Assembly (NCBI GenBank): GCA_035527835.1
Contig: DATKZS010000113.1
Location: 1-14,896, forward strand
Reading direction: 5' to 3'
Source: DATKZS01 sp035527835 [NCBI: bacterium]
GTDB lineage: Bacteria > RBG-13-61-14
DNA length: 14,896 nt
Shown here: positions 6,623-14,896 of the stretch, piece after piece
Layout: the number at the start of each line of letters is the position of its first letter
Numbering within the stretch: position 1 is the first letter of the stretch
The notes under the pieces: model-generated
The model's database searches: none
What the model saw: the letters and a program-made list of their open reading frames with translations, nothing else
Told to the model about the DNA's origin: nothing
Position numbers and translations under genes: made by a program

Positions 6623-6898
6623 ATGAACGTGATCGAGAGAGAAGTCAAGATCGTCAATCGGCTGGGAATGCACGCCCGGGCCGCCGGCCATTTCCGCCGC
6701 ACCGCCGCGGGTTTCAAGGCGAATATTGACGTGATCCGCGAGGGCATGACCGCCAACGCCAAGAGCCTCTTGGGCCTCATGGCCCTGGAGGCCGCGCAGG
6801 GAACGAAAATCGTGATCCGCGCCAAGGGCGATGACGCCGAGGCGGCGGTCGCCGCCCTGGCCGCGCTCGTCGCCGGCCGCTTCGGAGAGAACGAATAA
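6623..6898 (+). CDS. ptsH: HPr, phosphocarrier protein of the PTS
   Basis: HPr relays phosphate from Enzyme I to the EIIA proteins. The 91-residue product has the active-site His17 in LGMHARAAG and the HprK target Ser48 in NAKSLLGLMAL, equivalent to Ser46 of Bacillus HPr. The usual Pro after HAR is Ala here. The Ser motif together with hprK in the same cluster makes serine control likely. GGAAGGAA lies just before the ATG. It is followed after about 90 bases by ptsI, with a heptad inverted repeat in between. The length is normal for HPr. Confidence 0.96.
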   Translation: MNVIEREVKIVNRLGMHARAAGHFRRTAAGFKANIDVIREGMTANAKSLLGLMALEAAQGTKIVIRAKGDDAEAAVAALAALVAGRFGENE

Positions 6899-6900
6899 GG

Positions 6901-6975
6901 CCTGGGGCGTGGGGCGTGAGGCTTGAGGAAGGTGATCGGTCTTCCTCAAGCCCCAAGCCTTAAGGCCTCAAGCCC
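6901..6975. repeat. Inverted heptad repeat (CCYCARG family) between ptsH and ptsI
   Basis: A perfect 12-base inverted pair, 6920-6931 and 6941-6952 (GGCTTGAGGAAG / CTTCCTCAAGCC), closes a 9-base loop. The stem extends imperfectly through GGGGCGTG-type bases on the left and CCCCAAGCC on the right. A 10-base palindrome GCCTTAAGGC (6957-6966) follows. The element begins two bases after the ptsH stop and runs into the weak ribosome site of ptsI. It is the same family as 8839-9029 and 13-40. No T-run follows the stem. Confidence 0.85.
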
Positions 6976-6986
6976 GGGTGCTTAGA

Positions 6987-8798
6987 ATGGCAAACGACAC
7001 ACATGACGAGCAAAAGAGCTTGAAGGGAAGCGGCGTTTCCGAGGGCATCGCCATCGGCAAGGCCATCATCATCGAGCGCGAGCGCATCAGCATTCCCCAC
7101 CGCATGATCGGGACGGCGGAGGCCGGGGAAGAGGTCGCGCGCCTGCGCGAGTCCCTGGAAAAGGCCAAGCAGGGACTTCTGGCCATCAAGCAGGGCCTGT
7201 CCTCGGCCGCATCCCACGAGCCCGCCTTCATCATTGACGCGCACCTCATGATGCTCGAGGACGACATGCTGGTGGAGGGCGCCATCGCCATCATCCGCGA
7301 GCGCGGCATCAACGCCGAATGGGCGCTGCGCATCAAGGTCGCCGAGCTGGTCGCCGTGTTCTCGCGCATGAGCGACCCCTACCTCCGCGAGCGCGGCCGC
7401 GACGTCGAGGAGGTCGCGGAACGAGTGGTGCGCGAGCTGGTGGGAAAAAAGGACAGTCCGCTCGCCCGCATTGACGAGCCCGTGATCGTGGTCGCACACG
7501 AGCTCTCCCCCGCCGAGACCGCACACATGGCCGTGGACCGCGTCCTCGGATTCGCCACCGACATCGGAAGCCAGACCTCACACGCCGCCATCGTCGCCAA
7601 GTCCCTGCGCATCCCCGCCGTGGTCGGGCTCAAGACCATAACCGCCAGCGCCGCCCACGGCGACACCATCCTCATTGACGGCCAGGCCGGAATCGTCATC
7701 TTGAACCCCTCGACCCAGACCGTCCGCGACTACGAGGACAAAAGAAAGCGCATCGCCGAAATGCGCGTCGCCCTCCAGGAATACCGCGGACTCGAATCCG
7801 AGACCCTCGACCACGCCAAGATCAAGCTCGCCGCCAACCTCGAAATCATGGAGGAGATCGCATTCTACGAGGAGAGCGGCGCCGAGGGCGTCGGACTCTA
7901 CCGCACCGAGTACCTCTACCTCGACCGCGACGACCTCCCCAGCGAGGACGAGCACTTCGAGGGATACAAAAAGCTCGCCCGGGCCAGCGGCGCGCACGGC
8001 GCCACCATCCGCACCCTCGACCTCGGCGGCGACAAGTTCAAGAGCACACTGTCGCTCTCCGACGAGCTCAACCCCGCGATGGGACTCCGCGCCATCCGGC
8101 TCTGCCTCAACCGCCCCGACTTGTTCAAGACCCAGTTGCGGGCTATATTGAGGGCCAGCGCCTTCGGCAAGGCCCGCATCATGTTCCCCATGATCTCCGG
8201 GTTCCAGGAGTTCCGCGACGCCAAGCGCCTCCTCCACGAGGCCGCCGCCGAGCTGGACAAAGAAGGCGTGGCCTTCGACCGCGCCCTCGAGCTCGGAATC
8301 ATGATCGAGGTCCCCTCCGCCGCCTTCATCGCCGCGGAGCTGGCCGAGGCCGCCGACTTCTTCTCCATCGGCACCAATGACTTGATCCAGTATACCCTGG
8401 CGATTGACCGGATCAACGAGAACGTGAGCTACTTGTATCAGCCGCTCCACCCCGCCATTCTCCGCATCGTCAGCGCGGTGGTGAAGGCCGGACACGAAAA
8501 AGGGATACCGGTGCACATGTGCGGCGCCATGGCCGCGGAACCAGCATACCTGCCCGTGCTCATCGGGCTCGGACTCGACGAGCTCTCCATGCCCATGGCC
8601 AACGTCCTGCGCATCCGCAAGGTCATGCGCGGGATCAGGAAGGCGGAGGCCGAGGAGCTGGTGCGAGAGCTCTTCACCTACAAGACCGCGCAGGAAATTA
8701 AGGAAAGGGTCAAGCGCGAGATCAGGTCCCGCTGGGCCGAGGCATACGCCCTCGAGCGCGAAGTGTTCGAGGACGAGGACCTGCCGCCGGTGGGATGA
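6987..8798 (+). CDS. ptsI: PTS Enzyme I, phosphoenolpyruvate-protein phosphotransferase
   Basis: Enzyme I autophosphorylates from PEP and passes the phosphate to HPr. The 603-residue product is slightly longer than E. coli EI (575). The N-terminal phospho-His domain carries His199 in GSQTSHAAIVA. The PEP-binding barrel shows GLYRTEYLYL (Arg306), TLDLGGDKF, NPAMGLRAIRLC, MFPMISGF, IMIEVPSAAF and FSIGTNDLIQYTLAIDR, with the catalytic Cys512 in VHMCGAMAAEP. ATG 6987 is preferred, with GGGTG 7 bases upstream; GTG 6978, three codons earlier in frame, is possible. The N-terminus 'GSGVSEGIAIGKA' is standard. Both flanks are heptad inverted repeats. It lacks the GAF domain of the nitrogen-type EI (PtsP), so this one EI presumably serves both ptsN and the EIIA(Man). 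Confidence 0.97.
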   Translation: MANDTHDEQKSLKGSGVSEGIAIGKAIIIERERISIPHRMIGTAEAGEEVARLRESLEKAKQGLLAIKQGLSSAASHEPAFIIDAHLMMLEDDMLVEGAIAIIRERGINAEWALRIKVAELVAVFSRMSDPYLRERGRDVEEVAERVVRELVGKKDSPLARIDEPVIVVAHELSPAETAHMAVDRVLGFATDIGSQTSHAAIVAKSLRIPAVVGLKTITASAAHGDTILIDGQAGIVILNPSTQTVRDYEDKRKRIAEMRVALQEYRGLESETLDHAKIKLAANLEIMEEIAFYEESGAEGVGLYRTEYLYLDRDDLPSEDEHFEGYKKLARASGAHGATIRTLDLGGDKFKSTLSLSDELNPAMGLRAIRLCLNRPDLFKTQLRAILRASAFGKARIMFPMISGFQEFRDAKRLLHEAAAELDKEGVAFDRALELGIMIEVPSAAFIAAELAEAADFFSIGTNDLIQYTLAIDRINENVSYLYQPLHPAILRIVSAVVKAGHEKGIPVHMCGAMAAEPAYLPVLIGLGLDELSMPMANVLRIRKVMRGIRKAEAEELVRELFTYKTAQEIKERVKREIRSRWAEAYALEREVFEDEDLPPVG

Positions 8799-8838
8799 TA
8801 CCATGGGATCGAATGGGGGGCGGAACGGAAGGGATTGT

Positions 8839-9029
8839 GGCTTGAGGCATGAGGCTTGGGGCTTGAGCAGTGGGGTAATTCGGCCCCAACCCTCAAGCCC
8901 CAACCCTCAAGCCCCAAGCCTCAAGCCCCAAGCAAGCCCCAGGCCCCAAGCCTCAGGCCCCAAGCCCCAGGCCCCAAGCCTCAGGCCTCAAGCCCCAGGC
9001 CCCAAGCCCCAAGCCTCATGCCTCAAGCC
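8839..9029. repeat. Large inverted element with heptad tandem array (CCYCARG)n
   Basis: The arms 8839-8865 and 9003-9029 are perfect 27-base reverse complements. Between them (8866-9002) lies a short unique stretch and then an array of about 17 degenerate heptads (CCCCAAG, CCTCAAG, CCTCAGG, CCCCAGG). The left part of the array itself can pair with the left arm, so alternative foldings exist. The element occupies most of the 279-base ptsI-metK gap and ends 48 bases before the metK ATG. An open frame runs through it into metK, but it only translates the repeat into a Pro/Gln/Ser/Lys string. The unit length of 7 suggests slippage-prone, probably variable copy number. Confidence 0.92.
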
Positions 9030-9077
9030 CTGTCAATGGCGTCTAAATGGCATGAATTAAATTATAGGAGGAAGCTA

Positions 9078-10271
9078 ATGTTCAAGAAAGACTATCTGTT
9101 CACGTCCGAGTCCGTGACCGAGGGGCATCCCGACAAGGTGGCGGACAAGGTCTCCGACTCCGTGCTCGACGCGCTCCTGGAAAAGGACAAGTACTCGAGG
9201 GTCGCCTGCGAAACGCTGGTCACCACCGGCATGGCCATCATCGCCGGCGAGATCACCTCCGCCGGACTCTTGCAAGTGGACCTGCCACGGGTCGTCCGCG
9301 ACGCCGTCCGCGAGATCGGTTACACCGACACCGACATGGGATTCGACGCCGATACCTGCGCCGTGCTCGTGTCCCTCGACCGCCAGTCCCCCGACATCGC
9401 CCAAGGCGTGGACGTAAAGCCCAACAAGGACCAGGGAGCCGGCGACCAGGGAATGATGTTCGGGTTCGCCTGCGACGAGACCCCGGAGCTCATGCCCGCG
9501 CCCATATTCTACGCCCACCGCCTCACCCAGCGACTGGCCCAGGCCCGCAAGACCAAAAAGCTCCCCTTCCTCCGGCCCGACGGCAAGAGCCAGGTCACCA
9601 TCCGCTACGAGAACGGCAAGCCCAAGGCCGTAACCACCGTGGTCATCGCCTGCCAGCACTCGCCGGAGGTCAAGAATAAGACGCTGCACGACGCCGTGAT
9701 CGAGGAGGTCATCAAAAAGACCATCCCGGCCAAGCTGCTCAATAAAAACACCCGCTACGTGATCAACGCCACCGGCAAGTTCGTGATCGGCGGGCCCCAC
9801 GGAGACTGCGGGCTCACCGGCCGCAAGATCATCGTGGACACCTACGGCGGCATGGGCCGCCACGGCGGAGGCGCATTCTCCGGCAAGGACCCCTCCAAGG
9901 TGGACCGCAGCGGAGCGTACATGGCCCGCCACATCGCCAAGAACGTCGTGGCCGCGGGAATCGCCCGTACCTGCGAGGTCCAGATCGCCTACGCCATCGG
10001 CGTGGCCCGGCCCCTGGCAGTGGACGTCAACATCTACTCCTACGGAACCAACACCATGCCCGAGGAGGAGATTGCCAAGATGGTCATCAAGCACTTCGAC
10101 CTCCGGCCCCGCGCCATCATCGAGTATCTCGACCTGCTCCGGCCCATCTACAGAAAGACCGCCGCCTACGGCCACTTCGGCCGAAAGGACCCGGACTTCA
10201 CCTGGGAGAGCACCCACATGGCCAAGAAGCTCGCGGACGAGGCAAAAAAATATCAGCGCCGCGGTAAGTAG
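9078..10271 (+). CDS. metK: S-adenosylmethionine synthetase
   Basis: MetK makes SAM from methionine and ATP. The 397-residue product is full length with all signatures: SVTEGHPDK (12-20, His17), [12 protein letters not shown] (120-131), [13 protein letters not shown] (238-250), and [16 protein letters not shown] (263-278), the metal/ATP loop. The start at ATG 9078 is fixed by AGGAGG at 9066-9071 with a 6-base spacer and by the family N-terminus ('[11 protein letters not shown]'). The same frame is open upstream through the heptad array, which could mislead a gene caller into adding 74 residues. The ahcY gene follows 103 bases downstream, so the two form an activated-methyl-cycle pair. I see no SAM riboswitch in the leader, which is mostly repeat. 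Confidence 0.98.
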   Translation: MFKKDYLFTSESVTEGHPDKVADKVSDSVLDALLEKDKYSRVACETLVTTGMAIIAGEITSAGLLQVDLPRVVRDAVREIGYTDTDMGFDADTCAVLVSLDRQSPDIAQGVDVKPNKDQGAGDQGMMFGFACDETPELMPAPIFYAHRLTQRLAQARKTKKLPFLRPDGKSQVTIRYENGKPKAVTTVVIACQHSPEVKNKTLHDAVIEEVIKKTIPAKLLNKNTRYVINATGKFVIGGPHGDCGLTGRKIIVDTYGGMGRHGGGAFSGKDPSKVDRSGAYMARHIAKNVVAAGIARTCEVQIAYAIGVARPLAVDVNIYSYGTNTMPEEEIAKMVIKHFDLRPRAIIEYLDLLRPIYRKTAAYGHFGRKDPDFTWESTHMAKKLADEAKKYQRRGK

Positions 10272-10282
10272 GATGCCTATCC

Positions 10283-10304
10283 AGCCCTGAAAGGGCGAAA
10301 TAAA
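10283..10304. repeat. REP-like single unit (GCCCTGAAAGGGC)
   Basis: A short hairpin GCCCT-GAA-AGGGC (10284-10296) is followed by GAAATAAA. The 22-base unit is repeated at 13883-13904 with two substitutions, and its core recurs exactly at 13804-13816. It lies 11 bases after the metK stop. There is no T-run, so it is not a canonical terminator. The rest of the metK-ahcY gap (10305-10374) is AT-rich, with the ahcY ribosome site AAGGAG at 10360-10365 and no convincing promoter. Confidence 0.7.
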
Positions 10305-10374
10305 AACTTTCCGTCAATTGCTGAACCGGGCATGACCTGAAAATTTAATTATTTCGTGAAAGGAGTCAATGTAA

Positions 10375-11631
<1,257 letters not shown>

Positions 11632-11640
11632 AGAAAATAG

Positions 11641-11749
11641 TAGATAGTAGGTGGTAGATAGTAGATAGGGAGAAAAGGCGGCGCCTCCAGACAGGGAAGC
11701 ACGCATCTCTATCATTATCCCTACATGCTATCTACTATCTACTACCTAC
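11641..11749. repeat. Inverted TAGATAGTA/CTATCTACT element before tkt
   Basis: The arms 11647-11668 and 11728-11749 match as reverse complements at 21 of 22 positions; the one exception is a G-T. Each arm consists of imperfect repeats of GTAGATA / TATCTAC. The 59-base interval contains a GGCGCC palindrome and nothing coding. The element spans nearly the whole ahcY-tkt gap and ends 7 bases before the AAGGAGG ribosome site of tkt. It is AT-rich compared with its surroundings and unrelated in sequence to the other repeat families here. Confidence 0.88.
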
Positions 11750-11767
11750 CCCTCTAAGGAGGCTACA

Positions 11768-13768
11768 GTGGACTGGAACCAGGAAGCAGTGAACAGGGCC
11801 GCGGCCGCGGTGCGCATCATCTCCGCCGAGGCCGTCGAGAAGGCCAAGTCCGGCCATCCCGGAATGCCCATGGGCATGGCCGACGCCGCGCTGGTGTTAT
11901 GGGCGCGCCATCTCCGCTTCAATCCCGCGCACCCGGCATGGCCCGACCGCGACCGCTTCATCCTCTCCGCCGGACACGGCTCCATGCTCCTCTATATGCT
12001 GCTCCACCTCTTCGGCTTCGGGCTCACCATGGAGGACATCCGGGATTTCCGCCAGTGGGGATCCAAGACCCCGGGCCATCCCGAGCACGGAATCACCCCC
12101 GGAGTCGAGACCACCACCGGCCCGCTCGGCCAGGGCTTCGCCAACGGAGTGGGAATGGCGCTCGCCGCGAAGATCATGGCCGCCCGCGTCAATACCCCGA
12201 AGTTCCCGGTGCTCTCCCACCGCGTCACTGCCATCGTCTCCGACGGCGACATCATGGAAGGCGTGGCCTCCGAGGCCGCCTCCCTTGCCGGGCACCTCGG
12301 CCTCGGCAACATCGTCTATCTGTACGACGACAACGACATTACCATCGAGGGCGCGCGCGGCCTCTCATTCTCCGAGGACACCGCCCGCCGCTTCGAGGCC
12401 TATGGCTGGCACGTGCAAAAGGCCGACGGCCTCGACCGCGCCGCCATGGACCAGGCCATCGCCAACGCCTATCAGGAAACCTCGCGGCCCAGCATCATCA
12501 TCGCCAGGACCACCATCGGCTTCGGATGCCCCACCAAGGCCGGCACCGCCGACACCCACGGCGCCCCCGTCGGACCCGATGAGATCGCCGGCGCGCGCCA
12601 GTGCCTCCACTGGGACCTGCCCGAGTTCACCGTCCCCGCCGAGGCCTACGCCTTCTGCCACGACGCCGTGAAGCCAAAGCTCGACGCATTCGAGCAATGG
12701 GAGCGGATGCTCCAGGCATTCTCCAAAGAAGAGCCGGAGCGCGCCAAGATCTTCGAGGCCATGCAAAAAGGCGACCTGCCCCGGGACCTCGAACAAAAAG
12801 TCATGGCCGCGCTCGACGTTAAGCCCGTCGCCACCCGCAGGGCCTCCGGCGCCGTCCTCCAGGCCCTCGCCAAGGAGCTGCCCCTGCTCATCGGAGGCTC
12901 CGCCGACCTCGCGCCCTCCAACAACACCATGATCAAGGGCGCCAAGTCCATCAGCAAACAAGACTTCTCCGGCCGTAACCTCCACTTCGGCATCCGCGAG
13001 CACGGAATGGCCGGCCTCATGAACGGCATGGCGCTTTACGGCCTTGTCCCCTACGGCGGGACTTTCCTCGTCTTCAGCGATTACATGCGGCCCTCCATAC
13101 GCCTCGCCGCCCTCATGGGCCTCCGCGTAATCTACGTGTTCACGCACGACAGCATCTTCGTCGGCGAGGACGGGCCCACCCACCAGCCGGTCGAGCAGGT
13201 GGCCGCGCTCCGCGTCATCCCGAACCTCCACGTCATCCGGCCGGCCGACGCCGCCGAGACCGCAATGGCATGGATGCAGGCCGTCGCCAGGAAGGACGGA
13301 CCCACCGCCCTCATCCTCTCGCGCCAGACTCTGCCCGCCATTGACCGCGCCAAGTACGGCCCGGCCTCCGGCCTCGACCAGGGCGCCTATACCCTGGGCG
13401 GCGACGTGGCCCCCGACCTCCTCATCATGGCCAGCGGCTCCGAGGTCGGAGTGGCGATCGAGGTGTTCGAGGAATTGCGGGCGGCCGGAGTGAAGGCCCG
13501 CGTCATCAGCATGCCCTGCTTCGAGAAATTCGAGGCGCAGGACAAGGATTACCGCGAAGAGGTCCTGCCCAGCTCATGCGCCCGCCGCGTGGCCATCGAG
13601 GCCGGAGTCTCCATGGGATGGCACAAGTACACCGGACTCGCGGGCCTCGTCATCGGCATGGACCGCTTCGGCGCATCCGCGCCCTACAAGGTCCTCGCCG
13701 AAAAATTCGGATTCAACCAGCAGGCCGTGATGGAGATGATCAAGTGTACGTATCCTGAGCTCTTCTAG
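11768..13768 (+). CDS. tkt: Transketolase
   Basis: Transketolase moves two-carbon units between sugar phosphates in the non-oxidative pentose phosphate pathway, using thiamine diphosphate and Mg2+. The 666-residue product is a full-length single-chain enzyme: the TPP-binding half has GHGSMLLY (His70) and SDGDIMEGV (Asp159-Asp161 region) with [10 protein letters not shown]. The pyrimidine-binding half has [21 protein letters not shown] with the catalytic Glu411, and [19 protein letters not shown] (459-477, including His472). A C-terminal transketolase domain completes it. GTG at 11768 is set by AAGGAGG at 11756-11762 with a 5-base spacer. Its products feed ribose, and indirectly arabinose-5-phosphate for Kdo, whose phosphatase gene kdsC comes next, although no direct operon link is shown across the repeat-filled 300-base gap. 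Confidence 0.98.
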   Translation: MDWNQEAVNRAAAAVRIISAEAVEKAKSGHPGMPMGMADAALVLWARHLRFNPAHPAWPDRDRFILSAGHGSMLLYMLLHLFGFGLTMEDIRDFRQWGSKTPGHPEHGITPGVETTTGPLGQGFANGVGMALAAKIMAARVNTPKFPVLSHRVTAIVSDGDIMEGVASEAASLAGHLGLGNIVYLYDDNDITIEGARGLSFSEDTARRFEAYGWHVQKADGLDRAAMDQAIANAYQETSRPSIIIARTTIGFGCPTKAGTADTHGAPVGPDEIAGARQCLHWDLPEFTVPAEAYAFCHDAVKPKLDAFEQWERMLQAFSKEEPERAKIFEAMQKGDLPRDLEQKVMAALDVKPVATRRASGAVLQALAKELPLLIGGSADLAPSNNTMIKGAKSISKQDFSGRNLHFGIREHGMAGLMNGMALYGLVPYGGTFLVFSDYMRPSIRLAALMGLRVIYVFTHDSIFVGEDGPTHQPVEQVAALRVIPNLHVIRPADAAETAMAWMQAVARKDGPTALILSRQTLPAIDRAKYGPASGLDQGAYTLGGDVAPDLLIMASGSEVGVAIEVFEELRAAGVKARVISMPCFEKFEAQDKDYREEVLPSSCARRVAIEAGVSMGWHKYTGLAGLVIGMDRFGASAPYKVLAEKFGFNQQAVMEMIKCTYPELF

Positions 13769-13802
13769 TGCATCGCCTGGATTCGTTCGGCTTTTTTTCT
13801 TT

Positions 13803-13904
13803 AGCCCTGAAAGGGCGATAAGATAGCCCAGGGTTGGCCGTCTTCGGCCTACCCTGGGATATCGGTGCCCAATATCCTTTTAAGCCCTGAAGAGGCGAAA
13901 TAAA
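13803..13904. repeat. REP-like composite: direct repeats around a strong hairpin
   Basis: The unit AGCCCTGAAAGGGCG (13803-13817) and its near copy at 13883-13897 lie in direct orientation about 80 bases apart. Between them is a strong stem: CCCAGGGT (13827-13834) pairs with ACCCTGGG (13851-13858), and GGCCG (13836-13840) with CGGCC (13845-13849), around a TCTT loop with one T-T mismatch. A second small stem GGATAT / ATATCC (13857-13862, 13872-13877) overlaps the base. The first unit's core recurs in the metK-ahcY gap. The design is reminiscent of REP/BIME-type elements mobilised by Y1 (RAYT) transposases; none is encoded in the window. A T7 run at about 13791-13797 just upstream lacks a good preceding stem. 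Confidence 0.75.
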
Positions 13905-13956
13905 GGCAGGCCACATCGGTGGGCACTGCGTCATGGACCCGAACAGAAATTTTTCA

Positions 13957-14040
13957 GACAGGATCAACAGGATTAACGGGATGGAGGATGAAAATAATCA
14001 AGCGCTTCTCGAATATCCTGTAAATCCTGTTAATCCCGTC
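13957..14040. repeat. Inverted nonamer repeat (ATCCTGTTA family), copy 3
   Basis: The arms 13957-13982 and 14015-14040 are complementary at 22 of 26 positions (one further G-T). The right arm is nearly identical to that of copy 2, while the left arm has diverged more. It ends 28 bases before the kdsC ATG. With the REP-like element it fills the 300-base gap between tkt and kdsC; the rest of that gap (13769-13802, 13905-13956) shows nothing I can assign. Confidence 0.85.
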
Positions 14041-14068
14041 AAAAAATATCTGAAGTCGTGAGTTGTTC

Positions 14069-14596
14069 ATGGACCAGAAAATCCTCGATAAGGCCTCCCG
14101 TATCACCATGCTCATCCTCGACGTGGACGGCGTGATGACCGACGGCTCCCTCTATTACAGCGCCGAGGGCGAGGCCATCAAGATGTTCAACGTGAAGGAC
14201 GGCGCCGCCATCAAGTGGCTGCAGCGCGCCGGCATCGAGATCGCCGTCATCACCGGCCGCCAAAGCCCCCAGACCCAGGCCCGCGCCGACGAGCTCGGCA
14301 TCAAGACCGTGATCCAGGGCGCGTTCAAGAAACTGCCCGTGTTTCTGGAGTTCCTCAAAACCTCCGGAGTGCCCGCCGGCCAGGTCGCTTACATGGGCGA
14401 CGACTACCACGACCTGCCGTTATTGAGGAGAGTGGGACTCAGCATGGCGCCCGCCGACGCCATTGACGAGGTGAAGAAAATCGTGGACTGGATCGCATCC
14501 GTACCCGGCGGACGAGGCGCCGTCCGCGAAGCCGCCGAGCTCATCCTCAAAGCCCGCGGCCAATGGGAAGAGATCAGCAAGCCCTATTATGAATAG
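14069..14596 (+). CDS. kdsC: 3-deoxy-D-manno-octulosonate 8-phosphate phosphatase
   Basis: KdsC dephosphorylates Kdo-8-P to Kdo, the sugar that links lipid A to the LPS core. The 175-residue product is a capless (C0) HAD phosphatase: motif I LDVDGVMTDG (nucleophile Asp18, acid/base Asp20), motif II ITGR (Thr62), motif III Lys in AFKKLP (about Lys88), motif IV GDDYHDLPLL (110-119, Asp111, Asp112, Asp115). 'GVMTDG' and the compact size are typical of KdsC rather than of other HAD enzymes. ATG 14069 follows GTGAG by 6 bases; TTG 14063 is an in-frame alternative. kdsC often sits directly before lptC; here it is about 12 kb downstream of lptB, on the same strand, behind tkt. Confidence 0.95.
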   Translation: MDQKILDKASRITMLILDVDGVMTDGSLYYSAEGEAIKMFNVKDGAAIKWLQRAGIEIAVITGRQSPQTQARADELGIKTVIQGAFKKLPVFLEFLKTSGVPAGQVAYMGDDYHDLPLLRRVGLSMAPADAIDEVKKIVDWIASVPGGRGAVREAAELILKARGQWEEISKPYYE

Positions 14597-14685
14597 CCTC
14601 TAGCGCAGGATACTGGAACTGGTTTCATAACCCTCGGAACTATCTCCCATAAGAAAACACTCTTGTCCAAAATAGGCCGTAAGAA

Positions 14686-14891
14686 AACCGCCAAGACGCC
14701 AAGAGCGCCAAGGATCGCCAAGTAAATCATGATGTTTCTTTGAGGCCCGGCAAAAAACAGCTCCGGAGCGTTGGCCCCAACCGGCTTGGCGAACCGGCCG
14801 ACGGGAGCGCCAAGCAAGAAACATTCGCACCCAAGCCCTCTTAAAATCGTGTTTAAAAATAATCCTTGGCGCTCTTGGCGTCTTGGCGGTT
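14686..14891. repeat. Nested inverted element with perfect 30-base arms (TCTTGGCGY family)
   Basis: The arms 14686-14715 and 14862-14891 are exact reverse complements over 30 bases, built of units of 8-9 bases (GCCAAGACG / TCTTGGCGT). Inside, a second perfect pair ATGTTTCTT / AAGAAACAT (14732-14740, 14816-14824) encloses a GC-rich core with the palindrome GCTCCGGAGC (14760-14769). It occupies most of the 300 bases after kdsC; 14597-14685 shows nothing assignable. Minus-strand frames of 76 codons across it only translate the repeat (a Leu/Ala/Gly/Val string), so I do not call a gene. A following gene probably begins just past the window end. Confidence 0.9.
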
Positions 14892-14896
14892 CTCCG

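Noticed and set aside
8880-9030. CRISPR-like array
   Set aside because: The units are contiguous 7-base tandem repeats with no spacers of constant length.
8856-9077. 74-codon N-terminal extension of metK, rich in Pro, Gln, Ser and Lys
   Set aside because: It is a translation of the heptad repeat; AGGAGG at 9066 and the family N-terminus fix the start at 9078.
10272-10374. SAH or SAM riboswitch before ahcY, or in the metK leader
   Set aside because: No conserved riboswitch core could be seen; the ahcY leader is AT-rich with a short REP-like hairpin, and the metK leader is repeat.
13786-13800. Rho-independent terminator after tkt (T7 run)
   Set aside because: The bases before the T-run form only a three-pair stem with a long loop.
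14587-14830. Two minus-strand 76-codon frames after kdsC, one with a hydrophobic Leu/Ala/Val segment
   Set aside because: The hydrophobic segment is the translated TCTTGGCGY repeat arm; neither has a family match that I recognise.

Overview
The window is a compact, high-GC stretch in which every recognisable gene lies on the + strand: thirteen conserved housekeeping or regulatory genes and no tRNA, rRNA, transposase or CRISPR. The LPS export genes (lptC, lptA, lptB) and the Kdo-8-P phosphatase gene kdsC point to a diderm bacterium with lipopolysaccharide. The order lpt - rpoN - long hpf - ptsN - hprK - EIIA(Man) - ptsH - ptsI resembles, from memory, the arrangement in Desulfobacterota (former Deltaproteobacteria) and related uncultivated lineages. 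The sequence alone does not fix the phylum.

Layout. (1) 156-2317: lptC/lptA/lptB, with a 4-base lptC/lptA overlap and 3 bases between lptA and lptB. They encode the periplasmic bridge and ATPase of LPS transport. (2) 2449-4996: rpoN (sigma-54), long-form hpf (ribosome hibernation) and ptsN (EIIA-Ntr type). (3) 5123-8798: hprK, a mannose-family EIIA, ptsH (HPr) and ptsI (Enzyme I). This is a complete regulatory phosphorelay without any permease (IIB/IIC/IID) in view; hprK and EIIA(Man) sit where enterobacteria carry rapZ and npr. (4) 9078-11631: metK and ahcY, two steps of the activated methyl cycle. (5) 11768-13768: tkt, full-length transketolase. (6) 14069-14596: kdsC, separated from the lpt genes it often accompanies.

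The coding content is ordinary; the gaps are not. Almost every intergenic gap longer than about 70 bases holds an inverted element whose arms are built from short units of about 7-9 bases. The elements belong to several unrelated sequence families: CCYCARG heptads, ATCCTGTTA nonamers, CTATCTACT-type, TCTTGGCGY-type, and a REP-like family with GCCCTGAAAGGGC. In the microrepeat families the left arm is usually the purine-richer one or the G-strand version, and the right arm ends about 15-50 bases before the next start codon, just upstream of or next to its Shine-Dalgarno. In mRNA they would be 5'-leader hairpins; in DNA they could form cruciforms.

Other points of interest are a small ORF plus a perfect hairpin translationally abutting hprK, a mosaic of non-ATG starts (GTG for lptB, hprK and tkt; TTG for ptsN), and an apparent complete absence of the degenerate palindrome RTCGAY. 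Ile-Asp is written ATT-GAC and Val-Asp GTG-GAC throughout, which suggests avoidance of a restriction or modification site.
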